DNA from: Anaerolineae bacterium
GTDB lineage: Bacteria > Chloroflexota > Anaerolineae > UBA1429
Length of the DNA stretch: 9,040 bases
NCBI GenBank assembly: GCA_016928125.1
Contig: JAFGLK010000157.1
Span: forward strand, 1 to 9,040
Reading direction: 5' to 3'
The translations under genes and the position numbers were made by a program. A model generated the notes under the pieces. The model worked only from the letters and a program-made list of their open reading frames with translations. It searched no databases and was not told the origin of the DNA. Within the stretch, counting starts at the first letter, position 1. Each line of letters opens with the position of its first letter. This document shows, one piece after another, positions 1-5,646 of this stretch.

Positions 1-1
1 G

Positions 2-496
2 GGCGAGGACGGCTACTTTCGCGATCGCTGCGTCTTTAGCGGCGAGATCGACATTGAAGACACGATGGCCGTGGTGATCCGTTACGCCAACGGCGTGCTG
101 GTGAACTATGCGCTGAACGCCTACCTGCCCTGCGAGGGCCAGCGCATCGGCTTCAATGGCAGCGAGGGGCGGCTGGAGGTGGACCTGGTGGACCGCTACC
201 ACGGGCCAGACGAGCAGGGCCAGTGGCGCGTCTACCCGCTGGGTGTGGCGCCCACGATCCACGTCTACCCGCGTCTGGGTCAGCCCTACGAGGTGCCAGT
301 GGAGGAGCGCGAGGGCGAGCACGGCGGCGCCGATGCGCGCATCCGCGAGCATCTCTTCCGACCCGAGACGGCTGATCCGCTCAGTCAGCGCGCCGGCTCG
401 CGCGCGGGGGCGCTTTCGACGCTGATCGGCGTGGCGGCGAACCGCTCCATCGCCAGCGGGGAGCCGGTGGACATCCGCACGCTGGCCGAACTCTAG
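2..496 (+). CDS. Gfo/Idh/MocA family oxidoreductase, C-terminal part (5' truncated)
   Basis: The reading frame is open from base 2 to the TAG at 494-496, giving 164 residues with no start inside the window that need be used. The ATG at 65 is internal, because clear family sequence ([12 protein letters not shown]) runs across it. The pattern '[13 protein letters not shown]' followed by '[11 protein letters not shown]' matches the C-terminal alpha/beta substrate domain of Gfo/Idh/MocA enzymes, where a beta strand ending in an 'nG' turn leads to a 'G..G.le' strand. The end ([16 protein letters not shown]) is the usual closing helix and 'G.pV.i' segment. Family members are NAD(P)-dependent dehydrogenases or aldose/polyol oxidoreductases, roughly 330-450 residues long. 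The Rossmann domain and catalytic lysine lie outside the window, so the substrate cannot be guessed. The sulfatase follows 17 bases downstream, suggesting one transcript. Confidence 0.8.
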   Translation, partial: GEDGYFRDRCVFSGEIDIEDTMAVVIRYANGVLVNYALNAYLPCEGQRIGFNGSEGRLEVDLVDRYHGPDEQGQWRVYPLGVAPTIHVYPRLGQPYEVPVEEREGEHGGADARIREHLFRPETADPLSQRAGSRAGALSTLIGVAANRSIASGEPVDIRTLAEL

Positions 497-513
497 AAGG
501 AGGGGCGAACCCT

Positions 514-1992
514 ATGGCAAGCAACGATCCGCGCCGCCCAAATCTCGTTTTCATCCTGTCCGATGATCAGGGCCACTGGGCCATGGGCTGCGCCGGGAAT
601 CCCGAGATTCGCACGCCCAACCTGGATCGTCTGGCCCAGACGGGCATCCGCTTTGGGAGCTTTTTCTGCGCCTCGCCGGTCTGCTCACCGGCGCGCGCCT
701 CGATCCTCACCGGCCGCATCCCGTCGCAGCACGGCATCCACGACTTTTTGCGGGCCGGCAACACGGTGCAAGATGGCGAGGGACGCGGCGAGCCGATCGA
801 GTATCTGGCGGGCCTGCGCGCTTACACCGATATCCTGGCTGAGGCGGGCTATGCCTGTGGGCTGAGCGGCAAGTGGCATCTGGGCGACTCGGCGCGCCCG
901 CAGAAGAGCTTCTCGTACTGGGACGTGCACGCCACGGGCTCGGGCCCCTACTACCACGCGCCCATGATCCACGCCCCAGGCGGCGCTGAGGCGGGCCAGT
1001 TCTACACCGATCCCCGCTATGTGAGCGATCTGATCACCGACAACGCTTTGGGCTACCTGCAGTCCCAGCTGGAGGTGGATGGGCCGTTTTGTCTCAATGT
1101 GCACTATACCGCCCCACATGCTCCCTGGGGCCGCGAGGAGCACCCGGCTGCGCTGTATGACGACTATTTCGAGCATTGCGCCTTCGAATCGCTGCCGAGG
1201 AGGCCGATCCACCCCGCGCAGCTCTACAAAGAGGATCAGGTGGGCGAGACCGCCGCTCAACGGCGTGCCATCTTGAGCGGCTATTTCAGCGCCGTCACGG
1301 CCATGGACCTTAACATCGGCCGCCTGCTGGATTGGCTGGAGGAGCGTGGCCTGCGCGAGAACACGCTGGTCTTTTTCACCAGCGACAACGGCATGAGCAT
1401 GGGGCATCACGGCATCTATGGCAAAGGGAACGGCACCTTTCCGCCCAACATGTACGACACGGCGGTCAAGGTGCCGATGCTCATCTCGCGGCCGGGGCAC
1501 GTCCCCCAAGGCGCATTCTGCCAGGCGTTGCTGAGCCACTATGATCTGATGCCGACGATCCTCCAATACCTGGGTCTGCCCCAACCCGTCGGCCAGGAGC
1601 TGCCTGGGCGCAGCTTTGCCCCATTGCTGAGCTCAGAGCCGTTCGCAGCCGATGACTATGTGATCGTGTATGACGAGTATGGCCCGACGCGCATGATCCG
1701 CAACCAGGAGTTCAAGTACATCCATCGCTATCCCTACGGGCCGCACGAGCTCTACGACCTGGTGAATGATCCCGAAGAGGCAGAGAATCTGATCAACTCG
1801 CCGGCCCATCGCGTCGTACGCGAGGCGCTGCGGGCGCAGCTAGAGACCTGGTTCGTGCGCTATGTCGATCCACGCCTGGACGGAAGCCATGAGCAGGTCA
1901 TGGGGCGCGGCCAGCTCGACATCGTCGGGCCGGCCGCGCAAGGACGCCAGCGCTTCGGGCATGATGTGGTCTACTGGCGCGATCGCCGCTAG
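514..1992 (+). CDS. Type I (formylglycine-dependent) sulfatase, probably cytoplasmic
   Basis: This 492-residue protein hydrolyses a sulfate ester, judging from the complete set of type I sulfatase motifs. Metal-binding Asp17-Asp18 sit in LVFILSDDQG. Cys57 in C-S-P-A-R is the residue converted to formylglycine, followed by ILTGR. GKWHLG at 119-124 supplies Lys120 and His122. HYTAPHAPW lies at 197-205. SDNG at 290-293 supplies Asp291 and Asn292, and Lys304 lies in YGKGNG. The C-terminal subdomain has the usual ELYDLVNDPEE segment. Length is normal for the family. The ATG has GAAGGAGG 10 bases upstream, overlapping the end of the preceding oxidoreductase gene. There is no signal peptide: the protein begins with a polar stretch and enters the core at residue 10, so a small imported sulfated substrate seems likelier than an extracellular polysaccharide. 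Maturation needs a formylglycine-generating enzyme, which is not in the window. Related phosphonate/phosphodiester hydrolases share the fold, so specificity is open. Confidence 0.92.
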   Translation: MASNDPRRPNLVFILSDDQGHWAMGCAGNPEIRTPNLDRLAQTGIRFGSFFCASPVCSPARASILTGRIPSQHGIHDFLRAGNTVQDGEGRGEPIEYLAGLRAYTDILAEAGYACGLSGKWHLGDSARPQKSFSYWDVHATGSGPYYHAPMIHAPGGAEAGQFYTDPRYVSDLITDNALGYLQSQLEVDGPFCLNVHYTAPHAPWGREEHPAALYDDYFEHCAFESLPRRPIHPAQLYKEDQVGETAAQRRAILSGYFSAVTAMDLNIGRLLDWLEERGLRENTLVFFTSDNGMSMGHHGIYGKGNGTFPPNMYDTAVKVPMLISRPGHVPQGAFCQALLSHYDLMPTILQYLGLPQPVGQELPGRSFAPLLSSEPFAADDYVIVYDEYGPTRMIRNQEFKYIHRYPYGPHELYDLVNDPEEAENLINSPAHRVVREALRAQLETWFVRYVDPRLDGSHEQVMGRGQLDIVGPAAQGRQRFGHDVVYWRDRR

Positions 1993-2001
1993 GGGTGCAT
2001 G

Positions 2002-3648
2002 CTAGCGTGTCACCCAGGCGCCGAACACCGGGTACTGGCTGCACAGGATCTCCAGGTAGGCCGGCTGATCGTTGGCGTTGGCGGCCAGGGCGCGCTCCAG
2101 CGCCGGGATGATCTCATTCGGTTCGCGCACGTCCTCGGCATAGTAACCCAGGGCCTCCACCGCCTTGGAGATGTCGGCCACCGAATGGCCGCACACCTCG
2201 CAGGTGTACGGGTCATGACCAGGACCCCAGAAGCCCGGTCCATAGCCCGCAAAGCCGCCATTGTTGACATGGATCGTGGTGATGCCCATCTTGTGGCGCA
2301 CCAGCGCCTCCATGTTGCCCAGCATGTATCCGACGCCCGCATCGCCGGTGACGTTGACGCACTGCCACTCGGGATGGGCCAGCTTGGCGCCCATGACCGC
2401 GGCCAGGCCAAAGCCCAGGGTGGACACATTCCCCCAGCCCAGAAAGCCGCGTGGAATCAGGGCCTGATACACGGTGCTGAGTTGGTCGCGGGTGTTGCCC
2501 GAATCGTGGGTCACGAACGAGCGCTTGCGATCCAGGACCTTCATCAGGTCGCCATACACGCGATAGGGGTTGATGGGCGTATCGTTCGAGGCCATCAGGG
2601 GGAGATACTTGGCCATCATGTCGCGCTTGGCCGCCGCGATCTCGTCCTGAAGCGCCTGGTTCTTGGCGCGGCCCCCCCGACGCGAAACCTCGGCGATCAG
2701 AGCCTGCAGGGCCAGCTTGCAGTCACCCACCAGGGCCTGCGCGACGGGGTAGCGATTGTTGATGTCGAATGGATCGTTCGTGCACTGGATGATGCGCTTC
2801 TCCACCACCGCCGGGATGGTCTGCTTGAAGTGCCCGGCGCCCAGGCTCGCGCCGATGCCGAACACCACATCGCAGCCGCGCAAAAAGTGGGCCGCCAGCT
2901 CGCCGCGCACGCCTACATAGAGCGGGTGGTCCTCGCGAAGCGCGCTCTTGGCCTTGAGGGTGGCCAGGACTGGGATTTGGGCCAGCTCGGCGAACTGCTC
3001 GAGCTCAGCCGTAGCGTCGGCATAGTGGATCCCCTCGCCCACATAGATCAGCGGCCGCTCCGCCGCCAGCAGCAGGTCCAACGCGGCCTTGACATCGTCG
3101 GGATCGGGCGCCGAGCGCCAGCCCTTGACGGGCGTATACGAGTAGGCCTCATCGTCATACGCGCCCAGGGCGCGCGGCACGGTCACCAGCACCGGCGCGG
3201 GACGCCCGGTCCGCAGGGCGGTAAAGGCCCGGCGCATCATCTCCGGCGCTCTCTCGGGCACCTCCACATGCCCAACCCACTTGGTGACGGTGCGAAAGCC
3301 GGCCGTGATATCGTAGCGGCCGTGGCCCTGCTCGACAGGGACGCCATCCGAGATGCACAACACCGGCGACGAGTCCTCATAGGCCTGCGCCAGGGCGCCA
3401 TAGGCCATCTGCAGCCCGGCCGGGTTGATGCCGCCCATGACGGTGCACACGCCGATCTTCTTCCCGCCCGTGACGCGTGAGTAGGCGTCGGCGACGCCCA
3501 CGGCGTAGCGCTCGTCTCGCATCATCATCATGGGCACACCCTCTTGGCCCAAGGCGTTGTTGAGACAACAGACCGGGAAGGTCGAGACCCACTCCACGCC
3601 TTCGGCCTTGAGGATACGCGCCATCCCATTCGCTGCATTCACCTGCAT
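2002..3648 (-). CDS. Thiamine-diphosphate-dependent enzyme, acetolactate synthase superfamily, function unknown
   Basis: The 548-residue protein shows the three-domain layout of the acetolactate synthase / pyruvate oxidase group. The N-terminal pyrimidine-binding domain (about 1-170) has Glu46 in RDERYAVGVADAYSR, the position of the cofactor-activating glutamate. The central domain (about 185-330) contains ERPLIYVGEG and a DVVFGIGASLG segment. The C-terminal diphosphate-binding domain has the metal motif GDAG at 435-438, with NN at 462-463. I do not recognise a named enzyme. N-terminal TFPVCCLNNAL replaces the FGYPG-type turn of true acetolactate synthases and resembles uncharacterised 'TPP-requiring' homologs. 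A CEVCGH pair of cysteines occurs near the C-terminus. The enzyme probably makes or breaks a C-C bond next to a carbonyl (ketoacid decarboxylation or carboligation). AGGAGG lies 6 bases before the ATG. It is the second gene of an operon, 50 bases after the MBL hydrolase. IolD-like or sulfopyruvate-decarboxylase-like roles are possible but unsupported. Confidence 0.9.
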   Translation of the reverse strand: MQVNAANGMARILKAEGVEWVSTFPVCCLNNALGQEGVPMMMMRDERYAVGVADAYSRVTGGKKIGVCTVMGGINPAGLQMAYGALAQAYEDSSPVLCISDGVPVEQGHGRYDITAGFRTVTKWVGHVEVPERAPEMMRRAFTALRTGRPAPVLVTVPRALGAYDDEAYSYTPVKGWRSAPDPDDVKAALDLLLAAERPLIYVGEGIHYADATAELEQFAELAQIPVLATLKAKSALREDHPLYVGVRGELAAHFLRGCDVVFGIGASLGAGHFKQTIPAVVEKRIIQCTNDPFDINNRYPVAQALVGDCKLALQALIAEVSRRGGRAKNQALQDEIAAAKRDMMAKYLPLMASNDTPINPYRVYGDLMKVLDRKRSFVTHDSGNTRDQLSTVYQALIPRGFLGWGNVSTLGFGLAAVMGAKLAHPEWQCVNVTGDAGVGYMLGNMEALVRHKMGITTIHVNNGGFAGYGPGFWGPGHDPYTCEVCGHSVADISKAVEALGYYAEDVREPNEIIPALERALAANANDQPAYLEILCSQYPVFGAWVTR

Positions 3649-3698
3649 AAGAGACCTCCTAAGATCGTGTGTTCACTCGACGCGGTCACATCGCGCAG

Positions 3699-4412
3699 CT
3701 AGCGCCAGTCGGTCATCGCCAACGTGAAAGCCATCTCGACCATGCGACGCCCCCCGCCTATCGCCGGTGGCCCGTGTCCAGGGAAGAGAAGATCGCACGG
3801 CAGATGGGCCAGGCGACGCAACGTCTCCAGGTAGGCCGTGCGGTCATAGTCGGGCCCGCCGTTCCAGCCGGGCCGGGCGCTGGCGCACGCCTCGCCCACC
3901 AGAACCACATCGCCGACGAACCAGGCGCGCTGGCCCTCGAACTCCATCTGATAAACCAGGCAGCCGTTGGCGTGCCCCGGGGCGGCGATACAGTGCACAT
4001 CGAGATGCCCACCGCCCCGACCCGCCAGCGAGAGCGTCTCTCCATCGCTGACGATACGATCCACCCGGCAGGAATCGTAGCTGCTGTGCACGGCGTAGCC
4101 GATGCAGCGATCATCGCCAGCCGCCATCGCCTCGGCCGTGTCGGCCGAGGCCACCAACCGGGCGCCAAGACGTTGGAGGCGCGCTGCATGGCTGGCGTGG
4201 TCAAAATGGGCGTGCGTGACGAGCATATAGTCGAGCTGCTCCAGATCGATCCCCCAGCGCGCGGCGTTCTCACGAACCAGAGGAAATGTATCGCTGCCCA
4301 GATCGCCCGAATCCACCAGCACGGTGAGATCCCCAGCGCGCACCACATAGCCGTTCTGGTGCTGACCGTAGGGAAAGCCGTTGACCAGATACACGCCCGG
4401 GATGATCTGCAT
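3699..4412 (-). CDS. Metallo-beta-lactamase-fold hydrolase
   Basis: The 237-residue protein has every zinc-binding element of an MBL-fold hydrolase. These are HAHFDH at 67-72 (His67, His69, Asp71, His72), His147 in APGHANG, Asp168 in FVGDVVL and His213 in FPGHGP. The N-terminal strand pair (GDLTVLVDSG, 27-36) is also typical. The family cleaves thioesters, lactones, phosphodiesters or similar bonds; the arrangement resembles the glyoxalase II-like branch, but the substrate is not predictable. I chose ATG 4412 because AGGAGG lies 9 bases upstream and family sequence starts right there (MQIIPGVYLVN). An in-frame ATG at 4457 would add 15 Arg-rich residues and has no ribosome site. It falls almost on the predicted transcription start, so it is less likely. 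First gene of a leftward operon with the TPP enzyme, so the two may act in sequence. It is divergent from the TIM-barrel gene across a 230-base control region. Confidence 0.9.
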   Translation of the reverse strand: MQIIPGVYLVNGFPYGQHQNGYVVRAGDLTVLVDSGDLGSDTFPLVRENAARWGIDLEQLDYMLVTHAHFDHASHAARLQRLGARLVASADTAEAMAAGDDRCIGYAVHSSYDSCRVDRIVSDGETLSLAGRGGGHLDVHCIAAPGHANGCLVYQMEFEGQRAWFVGDVVLVGEACASARPGWNGGPDYDRTAYLETLRRLAHLPCDLLFPGHGPPAIGGGRRMVEMAFTLAMTDWR

Positions 4413-4465
4413 CGCCAAACGCCTCCTGCTGCGTCGCGCCAGCCGCAATGACCTCATTGGGGCCG

Positions 4466-4494
4466 AGTGTAGCCGGTCCGAAGGAGGACGTCAA
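4466..4494 (-). promoter_or_regulatory. Predicted sigma70-type promoter for the MBL-TPP operon
   Basis: Read on the minus strand, TTGACG (plus positions 4489-4494) and TACACT (4466-4471) are separated by exactly 17 bases. This is close to the TTGACA-17-TATAAT consensus. Transcription would begin near 4459, giving a leader of roughly 47 bases before the ATG at 4412. The boxes were found by eye, so this is a prediction. Confidence 0.55.
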
Positions 4495-4540
4495 TCGGCA
4501 CCCGGCACCAGCTGAGGTTGTCAGGCGCCAAATCGGCGGC

Positions 4541-4554
4541 GCGCCGATCGGCGC
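4541..4554. promoter_or_regulatory. Candidate operator: perfect 14-bp palindrome beside the plus-strand -35 box
   Basis: GCGCCGATCGGCGC is identical to its own reverse complement and touches the TTGACA box that starts at 4555. The core word ATCGGC also occurs directly at 4494-4499 and 4532-4537, besides 4547-4552 inside the palindrome, and inverted (GCCGAT) at 4543-4548. The copy at 4494-4499 overlaps the edge of the minus-strand -35 box. This placement between two divergent promoters fits a regulator that binds and controls both operons. LacI-family regulators often use palindromes with a central CG or similar; here the centre is AT, so I name no family. GC-rich sequence makes short palindromes fairly common, which lowers confidence. 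Confidence 0.45.
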
Positions 4555-4584
4555 TTGACAAACATGCAGGGCATAGCCTAGAAT
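4555..4584 (+). promoter_or_regulatory. Predicted sigma70-type promoter for the TIM-barrel/ABC transporter operon
   Basis: A perfect TTGACA at 4555-4560 is followed after 18 bases by TAGAAT at 4579-4584, five of six matches to TATAAT. The surrounding sequence is locally less GC-rich than the neighbouring genes. Transcription would begin near 4591, leaving a leader of about 50 bases before the ATG at 4643. It is the best promoter-like element I found in the window. Confidence 0.65.
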
Positions 4585-4642
4585 GTAGCTGTATCCGACC
4601 GGCTCTGCTGGCATCGGCGCCTTGGCAAGGGGGTGAAGCCCC

Positions 4643-5548
4643 ATGAAGGTCGGTCTCTATTCTATCACCTATCTCGGCATCTGGTACGATGGCCCGGCGC
4701 TCACCTGGCGTGAGTTTCTGCGCCAGGCCAAGGCTCTCGGCTATGACGGCGTCGAGTTTGACGGCAAGCGTCCTCACGCCAACCCCATGGATCTGGATGC
4801 CCCCACCCGCGACGCGATCCGCAACGAGGCCGACAGACTGGGCCTCGAGATCGCGGCGCTGGCCTCGAACAACGACTTTTCCAGCCCCGTCCCCGAACAG
4901 CGTGAAGCCCAGCTCTTGATGGTGCGCGAGCAGGCCCGGCTGGCGCGCGATCTGGGTGCCCCGATCGTGCGCCTCTTTGCAGCGTGGCCGGGCGTCACCC
5001 TGCGCGACGGCCGCGCCCACTATGAGGAGGCGCGCCAGGGCTGGGAGCGGGCCTACCCCGACGTGCCCCGACTGACCCGCTGGCGTCTGGTGCGCGATGG
5101 CCTCAGAGAGGCGGCCGCCTTTGGCGAGGAGTGCGGCGTGGTCATGGCGCTCCAGAACCACAAGCCCGTCACGCGCCATTGGAAGGATGCTTACGACCTG
5201 GTGCAGGAAGTGGGCTCTCCCTGGCTCAAGCTGTGCTGGGATATCCCGGTGGACGAGTGGGACGAAGCGTGGCTGCGCCAGGGCGCGGCGACCATCGGGG
5301 GTCTGACGGTGCATCACCATTTCGGCGGCGATTTCCGGCGAACGTCGCAGGGCGTCGCCCTCGAAAGCGCCGTGCCGGATATGCATCCCTTCTTCGTCAA
5401 TCTCCTCAAGCAGATCGGCTACCAGGGGTATCTGTGTTACGAGTATTGCCACCCGGCCGTGGACGAGCATCACGATCCGGCCGGCATTGAGCTGGTTCAT
5501 ACTCAGGCGGCGCTGGCGTTGGAGTATATGCGCGGCCTGATCGCCTGA
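4643..5548 (+). CDS. Sugar phosphate isomerase/epimerase-like TIM-barrel protein
   Basis: The 301-residue protein belongs to the xylose isomerase-like TIM-barrel superfamily (AP_endonuc_2 type), which holds sugar and polyol isomerases, epimerases and the dehydratase IolE. The first strand is MKVGLYSITY, followed by a helix and the 'GYDGVEFDGKRPH' strand. Likely metal-site positions are Gln171 (LQNHK), Asp200 (CWDIP), one of His224-His226 (VHHHFGG) and Glu267 (CYEYCHP). The first site is a glutamate in the best-known members, while LQNH occurs in a less studied branch. Length is normal. The ATG follows an AGGGGGTGA-like ribosome site by 6 bases, and that site may fold onto CCCC just before the start. 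It is first in a plus-strand operon with an ABC sugar importer, so it probably acts on the imported compound or its oxidised form. Exact reaction unknown; hydroxypyruvate isomerase or 3-epimerase activities are alternatives. Confidence 0.85.
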   Translation: MKVGLYSITYLGIWYDGPALTWREFLRQAKALGYDGVEFDGKRPHANPMDLDAPTRDAIRNEADRLGLEIAALASNNDFSSPVPEQREAQLLMVREQARLARDLGAPIVRLFAAWPGVTLRDGRAHYEEARQGWERAYPDVPRLTRWRLVRDGLREAAAFGEECGVVMALQNHKPVTRHWKDAYDLVQEVGSPWLKLCWDIPVDEWDEAWLRQGAATIGGLTVHHHFGGDFRRTSQGVALESAVPDMHPFFVNLLKQIGYQGYLCYEYCHPAVDEHHDPAGIELVHTQAALALEYMRGLIA

Positions 5549-5580
5549 GCGGTCGCGCAGACAAGGAGGTGACTATCGAG

Positions 5581-5628
5581 GTGGCTAGCCTTTCCCAAGC
5601 AGCAAGCCAAGCACGGTGGTTCGTCTAG
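5581..5628 (+). CDS. Possible 15-residue leader peptide before the binding-protein gene
   Basis: A GTG at 5581 opens a short frame ending at TAG 5626-5628; its product would be MASLSQAASQARWFV. It is preceded by AAGGAGGTGA (5563-5572), the full anti-16S tail complement, with an 8-base spacer. That is better than the site of any large gene here. The stop lies 5 bases before the AAGGAG that serves the binding protein, so ribosomes ending here could feed the next start. The peptide has a small repeat (SQAASQA) and no run of regulatory codons, so classical amino-acid attenuation is not indicated. It may equally be a non-coding ribosome-binding remnant. Confidence 0.3.
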   Translation: MASLSQAASQARWFV

Positions 5629-5646
5629 TGTGAAGGAGTGAGAACC

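Noticed and set aside
685..1584. Minus-strand open frame opposite the sulfatase
   Set aside because: Shadow of the sulfatase coding frame with no recognisable domain.
1999..3480. Long plus-strand open frame opposite the TPP enzyme
   Set aside because: It is antisense to a gene with clear TPP motifs, is rich in His, Arg and Gln as expected from the complement of a GC-biased gene, and has no ribosome site or recognisable domain.
3669..4451. Plus-strand open frame opposite the MBL hydrolase
   Set aside because: The minus strand carries all zinc-binding motifs; the plus frame has no domain or ribosome site.
4410..4457. Upstream ATG (4457) as the start of the MBL hydrolase
   Set aside because: It adds an Arg-rich tail without a ribosome site and falls next to the predicted transcription start, whereas ATG 4412 has AGGAGG at 9 bases and begins with family sequence.
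4454..5500. Minus-strand open frame opposite the TIM-barrel gene, running into the control region
   Set aside because: It would cover both predicted promoters and lacks family motifs, while the plus-strand frame has conserved isomerase motifs.
5638..5646. GTG 5638 as the start of the binding protein
   Set aside because: The GTG overlaps the AAGGAG that fits ATG 5647 with an 8-base spacer.
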